64,000 nt of DNA, from positions 10,498 to 74,497 of the forward strand of contig JBJMNK010000030.1 in assembly GCA_045804265.1 (NCBI GenBank), written 5' to 3'. Position 1 is the stretch's first letter. Each line of letters begins with the position of its first letter. The notes under the pieces were generated by a model. It had not been told where the DNA came from. It was given only the letters and a program-made list of their open reading frames with translations, and ran no database searches. This DNA comes from JABFXC01 sp045804265. GTDB lineage: Bacteria > Gemmatimonadota > Gemmatimonadetes > Gemmatimonadales > Gemmatimonadaceae. A program made the position numbers and the translations under genes. Of the stretch, positions 15,009 to 25,600 are shown piece by piece.

Positions 15009-17444
15009 CTAACGCGGGAGCCGCGAGAGCGCGAACTCGACCGCGAGGTCGGTGGTGCTCCAGAGCTGGACGTCGGCGCTGGTGCCGTAACGCGCCGGGA
15101 CGACCTTGCCGCCGCTCACCTCGTAGCTCCACAGCTCACTGTGAAACCCGGACGCCTGCACCGCGGCGCGCACGCTGTCGATCGCCGACCGCAACTCCCG
15201 GGCGAGCGCGTCATCTCCATCGGCCATGCGCAACCTGTTCGACGCGCCGAGGAGAAAGAGGTTGATCTCGCGCCCCCACACCACGCGCGGGCCATGATAG
15301 GGATCGCGGACGAATGCGCCCCAGACCGCGGGCGAGGCATACGCATCGTTCGCGACGACGGGTCCGACTTCGGCGATGAGGAGACCGACGGGGTAAGGCC
15401 GGACGAACAGGCGCACATCCCGAAGCACGTCGCGCCGCGAGTCGGACGCGGAGTCCGGCGTCGATCCGCCGGCGCGCGCCGCAGCGACATCGCCGAGGAA
15501 GAGCCGCGTCGCCGGGTCGCTGTTCGCGACGCCGATCGGGCGACCATTCGCGTCGAGTGCGAGCGCGAGGAAGACGAGCGAGTCGCGGTCGGCGCCGGTG
15601 CGCGCAACGAGCGTGCTCCAGTAATCACGCTCGGCCGCCGGCATCGCCGCGAGGCGGGCGGCGACGTCCGACTGCACCTCGGCGGGCGCGAGCCTGACGA
15701 TGAAGTGCCGCGCCGCGCCGCGCCAGGCATCGATCGCGCCGGCGAGCCGCGCCCGGTCGCGCAGCCAGCCGCCTAACGGCGCGGCCGGCGCGAGGTCGGG
15801 CATCGAGCGGGACAGCGAGTCGGTGGAGAATCCGAGTGAGTGGAGCGCGTCGGCGATGCGCGCGATGCCGGCGAGCGCGTGCGGCGCCCAGATCGCGTTG
15901 ATGTCCATCGCGTAGCGCCCACCCGCGTAGCCGACGCCGCTGTCGCGCCAGCTCGACGAGGCCCACGTCGAATCGCGCCGCGGGAACGAGACGAGGTTCG
16001 ACGGCACGGGGTCGGCCGCGTATGCCGTCGTCAGGCGCGCGACCAGTCCGAGCTCGCGAACGAGGCGCGCCAGCCGCGGCTCGCCGTAATCCCGGGTGTC
16101 GAGGAGGAACGCGCGCTTTCGCGCCGGTGTCACCGACGAATCGCCGAGCCAGCGGGCGGTGAGGACGACGAACTGGAACTCGTCGTCGATCATGTGATAG
16201 TTCTCGCGGGTGCGACGCATGTCGCGCAGCGTCGAGCGTGCCAGGCGGAGCAGGCTGTCGCCGTCGGCGCGCCGGCCGGCGCCCGACGCCGCGAGCGACC
16301 GGCCGACGAGCATCGCGTACTCCGACGCCGACTCGCGCACCGCCTGCCCGCCTAACGCTTCCTCGTGGCTGACGTCGCCCCTGGGGCCGAGCTTGCGCAG
16401 CGCACTGGCGATCGCGAACTCCGACATCTCGTCGCGCCAGATCGGCCGCATCATGAGCGCGGTCATCAGCATGTCGCGTCCGAAGTACGTGGCGTAGGTC
16501 GGCAGCCCGGCCATCAACTTCTCCCGCGACGAGAGCAGCTCCACGCCGCGCACCTGCCGCTCCATCCGACGGGCGCGCAGGGCGGCCGCGCTATCGGGCT
16601 GCGCCTTCGACGCGGCGAGGAAGCGGAGGAACTCGCCGTTGAAGATCTCCTCGCGGGCGAGCGGCGTCAGCGCCCGACCAGTGGTGGCGATCCGCACCGT
16701 GAACGGCACGGCGGCGCCGGCGCGCGCGCGGAACGACAGCGAATCGCCGGCGCGCTCGGCGATCACCCGTCGCGGATCGGCGCTCAGCTCGAGGCGCATC
16801 GTGTCGCGTCCATCGAGCGATGACTGGGTGATCCGCGCAGTCCATGCGTTCCCACCGCTGGTCACGGCGATCGACGGCTGCATCCGTGCGCGGAGCGCGG
16901 CGATGCTGTGAGCGCCGACGAGCGCGAGCTCGCGCGTGCGCTCGGCGGGCGGAAGCCGGTCCATCGCCGCGATCATGCGATCGAGCTCGGGGAGCGAGAA
17001 GCGCGGAGCAGAGAATGGCGCGAGCTGCGCGTTGGCATACTGGAAGTCGCGCTCGACGCGCATCGAGCCGAGGAGGAACCATCCGAGCGATATGCGTGGC
17101 GCGTCGGCGACGAGGTCGTACTCGACGGTGCGAAGGCGGCCAGCGCGGCGGGTGGATGCGCCGGCGCTCGCCCAGCGCAGCGGGACCGGACTGCCTGACG
17201 CGTCGCGTGCGGTGAAGCCGATGCTCTCGTCTTCGGCGTCGGCCCACAGGTTGACCACGCGCCCATCACGGCGATCGAGGTAGAGCTGCACCGTGTTGCG
17301 CGCGGCGTCGCGGAAAAAGCGCGTCTGGTATCCGCGATACGAAGCGGTATCGTCGATCCCGGCTTCGGGGAACTCGAGGACGGGAAGTGATGGCCGCGCC
17401 GGGGCGGCGAGCTGCGCGAACAGCGCGATGCCGATCAGGTTCAT
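15009..17444 (-). CDS. Large secreted protein, six-hairpin (alpha/alpha) glycosidase-like
   Basis: An 811-residue protein with a short N-terminal hydrophobic signal. The first approximately 260 residues look beta-rich. From about residue 290 the sequence is helical with motifs typical of (alpha/alpha)6-toroid glycosidases: TYFGRDMLMTALMMRP, HMIDDEFQFVVLTARW and YAMDINAIWAPHALAGIARI. The closest style is GH63/GH116-like proteins, but I cannot place it in a family or assign catalytic acids with confidence. It reads away from the SusC gene across a 312-bp gap, so it may belong to the same glycan locus. The stop codon lies in a CGTTAGGC octamer. Confidence 0.65.
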   Translation of the reverse strand: MNLIGIALFAQLAAPARPSLPVLEFPEAGIDDTASYRGYQTRFFRDAARNTVQLYLDRRDGRVVNLWADAEDESIGFTARDASGSPVPLRWASAGASTRRAGRLRTVEYDLVADAPRISLGWFLLGSMRVERDFQYANAQLAPFSAPRFSLPELDRMIAAMDRLPPAERTRELALVGAHSIAALRARMQPSIAVTSGGNAWTARITQSSLDGRDTMRLELSADPRRVIAERAGDSLSFRARAGAAVPFTVRIATTGRALTPLAREEIFNGEFLRFLAASKAQPDSAAALRARRMERQVRGVELLSSREKLMAGLPTYATYFGRDMLMTALMMRPIWRDEMSEFAIASALRKLGPRGDVSHEEALGGQAVRESASEYAMLVGRSLAASGAGRRADGDSLLRLARSTLRDMRRTRENYHMIDDEFQFVVLTARWLGDSSVTPARKRAFLLDTRDYGEPRLARLVRELGLVARLTTAYAADPVPSNLVSFPRRDSTWASSSWRDSGVGYAGGRYAMDINAIWAPHALAGIARIADALHSLGFSTDSLSRSMPDLAPAAPLGGWLRDRARLAGAIDAWRGAARHFIVRLAPAEVQSDVAARLAAMPAAERDYWSTLVARTGADRDSLVFLALALDANGRPIGVANSDPATRLFLGDVAAARAGGSTPDSASDSRRDVLRDVRLFVRPYPVGLLIAEVGPVVANDAYASPAVWGAFVRDPYHGPRVVWGREINLFLLGASNRLRMADGDDALARELRSAIDSVRAAVQASGFHSELWSYEVSGGKVVPARYGTSADVQLWSTTDLAVEFALSRLPR

Positions 17445-17756
17445 GGATCCTTCGGTGCGGAGGAGGGCAGCGCGAGCCCTCGAGCGTCGGGCGAACGGTC
17501 AGCCAGCGACGTTGTGCGCCGAATCCACGTCCGTCAAGGAGGCGGCGCCGCGCCGACTCGGGCACCGAACGAATGACAAACAGGATATTGACAATTAGCG
17601 CGGGGGGCGGATGTTGTAGCACGCTCATGTGATCTGCGTCGCCACCGGTGCCGCCGATGTTCTGCTCATCCGTGCGCGCGCTCGTCAACACCCAGTCGTT
17701 TCTCCGTCAACACGGGTCCGACCGAAGGCGAAGTTCCACTCCCACGCGGTGGAGGC
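17445..17756. promoter_or_regulatory. Divergent region before susC-like and glycosidase-like genes
   Basis: A 312-bp gap with no credible gene. It must contain the promoters of the SusC gene (plus) and of the 811-residue protein (minus). A TTGACA hexamer lies at 17588-17593 but has no good -10 at 17-bp spacing. The ribosome-binding site of the SusC gene, GGTGGAGG, lies just before 17757. No operator-like palindrome stood out. Confidence 0.5.
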
Positions 17757-20700
17757 ATGCGTATGGTTGCAAGCCGTTGTTTTCTCCTCGGGCTAGTCGG
17801 TAGCCTGCTCGTTGCCGCGCCTCAGCTCAGCGCGCAGGACGTGACAGGCACCATCCGGGGACGTGTCGTCGACGCGGCATCACAGCAGCCGCTCGGCAGC
17901 GTCAATGTCGTCGTCGTCGGGACCCCACGCGGGGCAGTGACCGATGCGGACGGCAGCTACACGATCGGGAACGCGCCGGTCGGCACGCAGACCGTCCGCG
18001 TGAGCCGGATCGGCTTCACGCCGGCGACGCAGAGCGTGACCGTCGTCGCCGGTGGAACGGCGCGCGCGGATTTCACGATCAACGCGCAGGCCGTCGTCCT
18101 CAGCGACGTCGTTTCCATTGGATACGGAAAGCAGAAACGTGAGGCGGTCACCAGCGCCATCGCCACGGTCGATGCAAACGAGGCGAACAAGGGCGTGGTG
18201 ACGAACCCGACGCAAATGCTCGAGGGCCGGGTGTCGGGCGTGAACGTGACGTCGAACAATGGCGAGCCAGGTGCCGGCTCGCAGATCCGCATCCGCGGCG
18301 GCTCGTCGATCAGCGGCAGCAACGATCCGCTCTACGTCATCGACGGTGTGCCGATCGACAACTCGGCGGTGGATCCGCAGGGCTTCAACACCGGCAACAG
18401 CGGCGGCGACATGCCGGGACGAAACCCGCTGAACCTCCTGAACCCCGCCGACGTCCAGACCATAACGGTGCTGAAGGATGCATCGGCGACGGCGATCTAC
18501 GGCAGCCGCGGCGCGAACGGCGTCATCCTGATCGAAACGAAGAAGGGCGCGGCAAACGGCGGCAATACGGAGTACGAGTTCTACGCCGCGAATTCCTCGC
18601 CGTACAACTACCTCGATGTCCTGAGCGGCAACGAGTACCGGAGCTTCATCCAGCAGCAGGTCGCGGCAGGCAAGCTTCCGCAGGCGCGACTCGACGCGCA
18701 GGGCACGGCGAACACGAATTGGGAACGGCAGCTCACGCGCAACGCACCGACGTACAATCACAACCTGTCGTTCTCCGGCGGCACTCCCGATACGCGCTAC
18801 CGCGCGTCGCTCAACTATCTCGACCAGCAGGGCATCGTCCTCTCGAACGGGCTGCAGCGACTGCAGGGACGACTCAACGGGACGCACAGTGCCCTCGACA
18901 ACAAGCTTCGTCTCGGCGTGAACCTCACCGCCGCGCAGAACAAGAACGACTACATCCAGTACGAGCAGCAGGAAGGATTCGAGGGCGGCGTCTTCCAGAA
19001 CATGGTGCAGTTCAATCCGACGCGCCCCGTGTTCGTGACCGACCCGGCAACCGGCAACAAGGTGTACTACGAGATCGGCCCCGGCGCGCAGTCGGTACGC
19101 AACCCGGTGGCGATGGCCCAGCAGCTCCAGGACCAGGGCACGACGACGCGCGTGCTCGGCAACGTGTCCGGCGAGGTCGATCTCGCGAGCTTCCTCATGG
19201 GGACCGTCAACGTCGGCGTCGATCGCTCCCAGGGACTTCGTGAGACGTACTGGCCCCGCGCAAGCGCGATCGGCGCGCAGTACCTGGGACGAGGACGCCA
19301 GGCGAATCGCGACAACACCTCGAAGACGCTGCAGACGCTGCTCACCTTCCACCGTCCATTCGACACGTACGGTGGGACACACGACCTCGAGGTCGTCGGC
19401 GGCTACGAGTGGCAGCAGTTCGACCTCGGCGAGTTCGGCACCGAAGGGCAGAACTTCCTCACCGACGTTTCCGGCTACAACAACCTCGGCGGCGGCGCGA
19501 CGCTGATCCGCCCGTACTCGTTCCGTGAGGAGAGCCGCCTCATCTCCTTCTTCGGGCGTGCGAACTACTCGCTCAACGACAAGTACTTCCTCACCGGCGT
19601 CGTTCGCCGCGACGGGTCGTCGCGGTTCGGCGTCGACAATCAGTGGGCGGTGTTCCCGGCGATCTCCGGCTCGTGGCGCATCAGCCAGGAGTCGTTCGCG
19701 AAGAACATCCCGCTCTCCGACCTGAAGGTTCGCGCCGGCTACGGCAAGCAGGGTAACAACGCGTCGTCCCCGTACGCGGCGTTCGCGCTGCTCGAGCCGA
19801 CCGGCGACGCGCTGTATCCATTCGGCCAGACGGCGTTCACCGGCGTTGCGCCGACGCGCAACGCGAACCCCAGGCTGCAGTGGGAGACGACGACACAGAA
19901 GGACTACGCGGTCGATTGGGGCGCGCTCGAAAACCGCGTCACTGGAACGTTCGAGTATTACCAGAAGGACACGAAGAACCTGCTGCTGGACGTGACGGTG
20001 CCGCTTCCGGTGCCGGTGTCGCAGCGGACCGAGAACATCGGCAAGCTCACCAACCGTGGTTTCGAGGCGAACGTCGACGGCCGCGTTTACGAGCGGGGAT
20101 CGTTCAACTGGAACGCGGGGCTCGTCTTCTCGGCGGAGCGCAACAAGGTCACCGATCTCGGTGGGCGCGCCTTCATCCCGACCGGCGACGTCAGCGGCCA
20201 GGGACAGTCGGGGCAGGAATCGCAGCGCATCATGGTCGGCCAGCCGATCGGGACGTTCTGGGGACCGACCTTCGTCGGCGTGAACTCGGCGGGCAAGCAG
20301 CAGTTCCGCTGCTCGACCGGCGCGACCTGCGTCAGCGGGGTCACGACGAATTCGTCGGAAGCGAGCCAGGGAATCATCGGCAATGCGAACCCCAACTACA
20401 CGGTAGGGCTGCACAGCTCGGCGAACTGGAAGAGCTTCGACTTCAGCTTCCTGGTCAACAGCGTGCAGGGCATGGATGTCTTCAACAACACGGCGCTCGT
20501 CTACGCGACGAAGGGCAACGTCCTCCAGGACAAGAATTTCCTCAAGTCGGCGCTGAGCGACCCGACCGGGCTCACCGAGCCGGCGATCTACTCGTCACGC
20601 TGGATCGAGAACGGGTCGTTCACCCGCCTGCAGAACGTGACGTTAGGCTACACGTTCAACCTTCCGTACCTCAACCGCTTCGGCGGCGCGTCGGCAGGAC

Positions 20701-20870
20701 GCGGAACCCGCGTCTACCTCTCGGGTGACAACCTGCTGCTGATCACGAGCTACAAGGGGTACGATCCCGAAGTGCACACGCAGGGCGGCGGGTTGATCAC
20801 TCGCGGCATCGACAACCTGGCGTATCCGCGGCCGCGCACGATCACGGGAGGCTTCCGTGTCTCTTTCTAA
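17757..20870 (+). CDS. SusC/RagA-family TonB-linked outer-membrane protein
   Basis: A 1037-residue outer-membrane importer for oligosaccharides or peptides. After the signal peptide (ends LSAQ) comes a carboxypeptidase-regulatory-like beta domain (about 27-105: GTIRGRVVDAASQQPLGSV). The plug domain follows (about 115-250) with the SusC/RagA signature SRGANGVILIETKKG and the segment GSNDPLYVIDGVPIDN, then a 22-strand-type barrel ending in the aromatic GGFRVSF. The GGAGG ribosome-binding site before 17757 supports the start. It forms a lid-and-barrel pair with the SusD lipoprotein encoded next. Such systems are typical of Bacteroidota and occur in some other phyla. Confidence 0.97.
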   Translation: MRMVASRCFLLGLVGSLLVAAPQLSAQDVTGTIRGRVVDAASQQPLGSVNVVVVGTPRGAVTDADGSYTIGNAPVGTQTVRVSRIGFTPATQSVTVVAGGTARADFTINAQAVVLSDVVSIGYGKQKREAVTSAIATVDANEANKGVVTNPTQMLEGRVSGVNVTSNNGEPGAGSQIRIRGGSSISGSNDPLYVIDGVPIDNSAVDPQGFNTGNSGGDMPGRNPLNLLNPADVQTITVLKDASATAIYGSRGANGVILIETKKGAANGGNTEYEFYAANSSPYNYLDVLSGNEYRSFIQQQVAAGKLPQARLDAQGTANTNWERQLTRNAPTYNHNLSFSGGTPDTRYRASLNYLDQQGIVLSNGLQRLQGRLNGTHSALDNKLRLGVNLTAAQNKNDYIQYEQQEGFEGGVFQNMVQFNPTRPVFVTDPATGNKVYYEIGPGAQSVRNPVAMAQQLQDQGTTTRVLGNVSGEVDLASFLMGTVNVGVDRSQGLRETYWPRASAIGAQYLGRGRQANRDNTSKTLQTLLTFHRPFDTYGGTHDLEVVGGYEWQQFDLGEFGTEGQNFLTDVSGYNNLGGGATLIRPYSFREESRLISFFGRANYSLNDKYFLTGVVRRDGSSRFGVDNQWAVFPAISGSWRISQESFAKNIPLSDLKVRAGYGKQGNNASSPYAAFALLEPTGDALYPFGQTAFTGVAPTRNANPRLQWETTTQKDYAVDWGALENRVTGTFEYYQKDTKNLLLDVTVPLPVPVSQRTENIGKLTNRGFEANVDGRVYERGSFNWNAGLVFSAERNKVTDLGGRAFIPTGDVSGQGQSGQESQRIMVGQPIGTFWGPTFVGVNSAGKQQFRCSTGATCVSGVTTNSSEASQGIIGNANPNYTVGLHSSANWKSFDFSFLVNSVQGMDVFNNTALVYATKGNVLQDKNFLKSALSDPTGLTEPAIYSSRWIENGSFTRLQNVTLGYTFNLPYLNRFGGASAGRGTRVYLSGDNLLLITSYKGYDPEVHTQGGGLITRGIDNLAYPRPRTITGGFRVSF

Positions 20871-20904
20871 GCTTGCTCGCACACCCGACAAGGCATCGAA
20901 TCCC

Positions 20905-22461
20905 ATGACGAAGCACTCAACGACCGCCTCGTACCGGAGAGTCGCGCTGCTCGCGCTGATGCTCGTTGCGCCACTTCCGTTCTCGATGCAGGGATGCACC
21001 GACCTCACCGAGGTTCCGCAGAGCCAGATCACTCCTGGCCAGTTCTACAAGACCGACGCCGAGGTGCTGGGCGGCCTCGCGTCGGTGTACGCGAAGCTTC
21101 GGTCCACGGTAGACGATTACTACAACCTGAGCGAGATCAGCACCGACGAGATGGTCGTGCCGACTCGCGGCCAGGACTGGTTCGACAACGGCAAGTGGCT
21201 CGAGCTGCACCGCCAGACCTGGGGCGCGAACAGCGCACTCGGGCTGAATGACATCAATGGAGCGTACGACAACCTCTCGATCGGCATCGCGCGCGCGAAC
21301 GTAGTGCTCGATGCGATCGCCGGGGCGAACGTCGCCAACAAGCCGGCGATCCAGGCCGAAGTGCGGGTGCTCCGCGCGTTCTACTACTACCAGCTGATGG
21401 ACCTCTTCGGCGGCATGCCGATCGCGACGACCGCTGAGGTCGCGACTCGTCCACGGGCGACACGCGCCGAGACTTTCGCCTTCATCGAGAAGGAGCTGAA
21501 GGAGGCACGTCCCGACCTTCCGGCGACACGTCCGGCGACCGAGTACGGCCGCGCGACGCAAGGTGCAGTCGACGCGATCCTCGCCGAGATGTACCTGAAT
21601 GCTGAAGTCTTCACCGGTACGGTCGCCGCGGGTGGGCTGACGAAAGGCACCGCGCACTGGCAGGACGCGGTCACCTACGCCGACGCAGTGCTCAACTCGG
21701 GGCACTACTCGCTGCAGTCGACGGCGAACTGGAGGAAGAACTTCACGCCGGACAACTACACGTCGCCCGAGAACATCTTCTCGATCAACTTCCTCGCGCA
21801 GCCGAGTCTCGGGTTGAACTTCCCGATGCGCGTGCTGCACTACAACCAGTACACGCCGAGCCCGTGGAACGGCTTCGCGACGCTGGCCGAGACGTACCGC
21901 GCGTTCGATGCCGCGGACGTCCGCAAGCAGGTCTTCCTCGAGGGTCCGCAGTTCAACCAGGACAATGGCGCGCCGGCCAACGATCGCGCCGGGAACCGGC
22001 TCGTCTTCACGGACTCGATCCTCAACATCACGCAGGCTGGTGAGGGCGAGGGACCGCGCATCCTGAAGTGGCCGGTCGACCCCGCGCACGTGGCCGAGAA
22101 CAACGGCAACGACTTCGCCTGGTTCCGTCTCGCCGAGATGTACCTGATCAAGGCCGAGGCGCTGAATGAGCTGAATCAGACCGCGGCGGCGATTCCGTTG
22201 CTCAACACCATCCACACACGTGCCGGCTTGCCGGCGTTGTCGACGACTCTCACGCAGCAGCAGGTTCGTGACGCGATCCTGAAGGAGCGGCTCCTCGAGT
22301 TCGTAGGTGAGGGGAAGCGTCGCCAGGATCTGATTCGCATGGGCAAGTTCACCGCGCCGTTCGGCTACAAGGGACAGACCGAGCCGTACCGGATCCTGTT
22401 CCCGATTCCGGCGACGCAGCTGCAGACGAACCCCAAGCTGGAGCAGAACCCCGGGTACTGA
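20905..22461 (+). CDS. SusD/RagB-family nutrient-binding outer-membrane lipoprotein
   Basis: A 518-residue lipoprotein that caps the SusC barrel and captures the ligand. I chose ATG 20905 because it starts a good lipoprotein signal with lipobox SMQGC (Cys31); an earlier in-frame ATG at 20857 lies inside the SusC gene. Family landmarks include DLTEVPQSQITPGQFYKTDAE, RAFYYYQLMDLFGGMPIAT, the TPR-like helices, WFRLAEMYLIKAEALN, and the C-terminal KERLLEFVGEGKRRQDLIRMG. The gap to the SusC stop is 34 nt, so they are cotranscribed. Confidence 0.96.
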   Translation: MTKHSTTASYRRVALLALMLVAPLPFSMQGCTDLTEVPQSQITPGQFYKTDAEVLGGLASVYAKLRSTVDDYYNLSEISTDEMVVPTRGQDWFDNGKWLELHRQTWGANSALGLNDINGAYDNLSIGIARANVVLDAIAGANVANKPAIQAEVRVLRAFYYYQLMDLFGGMPIATTAEVATRPRATRAETFAFIEKELKEARPDLPATRPATEYGRATQGAVDAILAEMYLNAEVFTGTVAAGGLTKGTAHWQDAVTYADAVLNSGHYSLQSTANWRKNFTPDNYTSPENIFSINFLAQPSLGLNFPMRVLHYNQYTPSPWNGFATLAETYRAFDAADVRKQVFLEGPQFNQDNGAPANDRAGNRLVFTDSILNITQAGEGEGPRILKWPVDPAHVAENNGNDFAWFRLAEMYLIKAEALNELNQTAAAIPLLNTIHTRAGLPALSTTLTQQQVRDAILKERLLEFVGEGKRRQDLIRMGKFTAPFGYKGQTEPYRILFPIPATQLQTNPKLEQNPGY

Positions 22462-22480
22462 GCCCGGCCGGAACCGTTAG

Positions 22481-22532
22481 GCAGATACATGATAGCCTGC
22501 TTCCCCACGGAAGCAGGCTATCATGTATCTGC
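22481..22532. terminator. Perfect 24-bp-arm hairpin downstream of susD-like gene
   Basis: Left arm 22481-22504 (begins GCAGATACATGATAGCC) is perfectly complementary to 22509-22532 with a 4-base loop CCAC. It is more AT-rich than its surroundings and lies between two same-strand genes (stop 22461, start 22613). It may end or attenuate the susCD transcript so that the next gene is expressed less, or stabilise the upstream mRNA. A CGTTAGGC octamer abuts its left edge. Confidence 0.75.
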
Positions 22533-22612
22533 GCCACTCGCGCATCGCGTAACGCATCGCATCGCGCAACGACAGTCGCGCTCCGATTTCCCCCCGAATC
22601 CGCAGCAGCAGC

Positions 22613-25600
22613 ATGACGAAGAGTTCGAGCCTGGTGTACGGGCTCACGATGTCCATTGCGCTCACGCTGTCGTCCTGCACGCGCAGCGAGCATGGCGCGC
22701 CGGCGGCGCGGTCTGGCAGCGCGCCGGGGGTGGACGGGACGCTGTTCACGCGGATGCCCTCGAGCTACACGGGCGTCGCGTTCGAGAACACGGTCACGGA
22801 GACGCGCGACTTCAACGTCTTCACCTACCGGAACTTCTACAACGGCGGCGGCGTCGCGATCGGCGACCTGACCGGGGACGGGCTGCCGGAGCTGCTGCTC
22901 ACGGCCAACCAGGCTGGGCCGAAGCTGTACCTCAACGAGGGGAAGTTCCGCTTCCGCGACATCACCGAGGCAGCGGGGGTGGCGGTGAAGGGTGGCTGGA
23001 CGACGGGCGTCACCTTCGCCGACGTGAATGGCGACGGACGACTCGACATCTACATCTGCCGCGCCGGCCAGGGCGAGCCGTCTGAGCGCCGCAACCTCCT
23101 CTTCATCAACGAGGGGAGGAACGCGGATGGCATCCCGACGTTCTCCGAGGAAGCGGAGAAGTACGGCATCGCCGATGACGGGTACTCGACGCAGGCGGTG
23201 TTCTTCGACTACGACCGCGACGGAAAGCTCGACCTCTACGTGATCAACAACTCGCCACGCCCGGTGAGCAGCTTCGGCATCCGCAACACGCGCAGCGTGC
23301 GCGACCGGTTCGGCGGCGCGCGGCTCTATCATAACGATGGCGGGCATTTCACCGACGTCAGCGCGAAGGCGGGAATCTTCGGCAGCGAAGTCGGCTTCGG
23401 GCTCGGCGTCGCGATCAGCGACGTAAACCGCGACGGATGGCCGGACATCTACACGTCGAACGATTTCTTCGAGCAGGACTACCTCTACCTCAACAACCAC
23501 GACGGGACGTTCACCGAGTCGGTCGCGCGGGCGATGCCGTACACGAGCTACTTCTCGATGGGGCTGGACATCGCCGACATCGACAACGATGGCTGGCCGG
23601 ACATCTACACGACCGACATGCTCCCGGAAGACGACAAGCGACTCAAGGAGACGTCGAACTTCGAGAGCTGGGAGGTCTACCAGCTCAAGCTGGCGAACGG
23701 ATACCACGCGCAGTTCATGCGCAACATGCTGCAGCTCAACAACGGCAACGGGACGTTCAGCGACATCGGGCAGATGGCCGGGGTGGCGCGGACCGACTGG
23801 AGCTGGAGCGCGCTGATCGCTGATCTCGACCAGGATGGCGAGAAGGACATCTTCGTCACCAACGGGCTGGCGCGCGACGTGACGTCGCAGGACTACATCG
23901 CCTTCCTCGCCAGCAACGAGACGATGGCGGCGGCGATGCAGGGCGGCAAGCACGTGGACTTCGTCGCGCTGATCAAGGCGATGACGTCCACGCTGCTTCC
24001 CAATTACGCGTTCAGGAATCACGGCGACCGGTCGTTCACGAACGACGCCGGCGCATGGGGGCTGGCGACGCCGAGCCAGTCGAACGGCGCCGCGTACGGC
24101 GACCTCGATGGCGATGGTGCGCTCGACCTGGTCGTGAACAACATCAACGCCGAAGCGTTCGTCTACCGGAATAACGACCGCGCACTGACGAGGAACCACT
24201 GGCTGCAGGTGAAACTCGAGGGTACGGGAGCGAATCGCTTCGCGCTCGGCGCCCGGGTGACGATCGAGAACGGTGGTGACGAGGAGGTGCAGGAGCTGCA
24301 GCCGACGCGCGGATTCCAGTCGAGCGTGGATTATGTGCTGACGTTCGGGCTCGGAGCGCACGACTCGGTGCAGAGCCTAACGGTGTACTGGCCGGATGGA
24401 CGCTGGTCAGAGATGCACGGCCTTCGGGCCGACCAGCGGGTGACCGTCAGGCAGGATTCGGCAGGGAGGGTGATCGCTGACCGCCCGTTTCCGGTGGCGC
24501 CGCCGTTCGCGGACGTGACGACAGCGACCGGACTTCCGTTCGTGCACCATGAGAACGACTTCGTCGACTTCGACCGGGAGCGATTACTGCCGAAGCTGTT
24601 GTCGACGCAGGGGCCGTGCATCGCGGTCGCCGACGTGAACGGTGACGGTCGCGACGACATCTTCGTCGGCGGCGCGAAGGATCAGCGGGGATCGCTGATG
24701 CTGCAGCAGGCCGACGGTCGGTTCGTCGAGGCCAGCCAGTCGGCGTTCGAGCAGGACAAGGCGTCGGAGGACCTCGGCGCGGTGTTCTTCGACGCCGATG
24801 GGGACGGCGACAAGGACCTCTACGTCGTGAGTGGAGGCAGTGAGTTCTCCGAGGATTCGCCGGCGCTGCAGGATCGCCTGTACCTCAACGATGGGAAGGG
24901 AAACTTCACGAAAGCGTCAGGCGCGCTGCCGGCGGAAACGATCAGCGGCTCGCGCGTGGTGGCTGGCGACTACGACGGCGACGGTGACGTCGACCTCTTC
25001 GTGGGTGGCCGCGTGGTACCGTGGAAGTACGGCATTGCGCCGCGGAGCATGCTGCTGCGCAACGACGGGCACGGCCACTTCAGCGACGTGACCGCCGCGA
25101 TCGCCCCCGAGCTGGCGCACATCGGCATGGTCACCGACGCGGTGTGGACGGACGTCGATCACGACGGCCGACTCGACCTCGTGGTCGTCGGCGAGTGGAT
25201 GCCGATCACCATCTTCCACAACACCGGCACCAGGCTGCAGCGCCTGACGGTGAAGGGACTCGAGAAGAGCGACGGCTGGTGGAATCGCATCATCGCCGGC
25301 GATTTCACCGGCGACGGGCGCACCGACTTCATCGTCGGCAACCTCGGCACCAACACGCGATTGCAGGCGGACGCGCAGCATCCGGTGTCGATGATGGTGA
25401 AGGATTTCCTGCACGATGGTTTCGTGGAGCAGGTCATCTCGACGTACATCAACGGCAAGAGCTATCCGCTCCCGCTGCGCGATGACCTCATCAAGGCGCT
25501 GCCGTTCATGCGGGCTCGCTTCCCGAAGTACTCGGACTACGCCGGAAAGACGACGAGCGAAGTCTTCACGAGCGACGAGCTGGCGGGCGCGGTGGTGAAG

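Noticed and set aside
17588..17616. Possible sigma-70 promoter with TTGACA before the SusC gene
   Set aside because: At 17-bp spacing the -10 hexamer is ATGTTG, a poor match; phyla of this kind may use other promoter sequences.
17880..20414. An 844-codon open frame on the minus strand opposite the SusC gene
   Set aside because: Shadow frame with abnormal Arg/Val composition; the plus strand encodes an unmistakable SusC protein.
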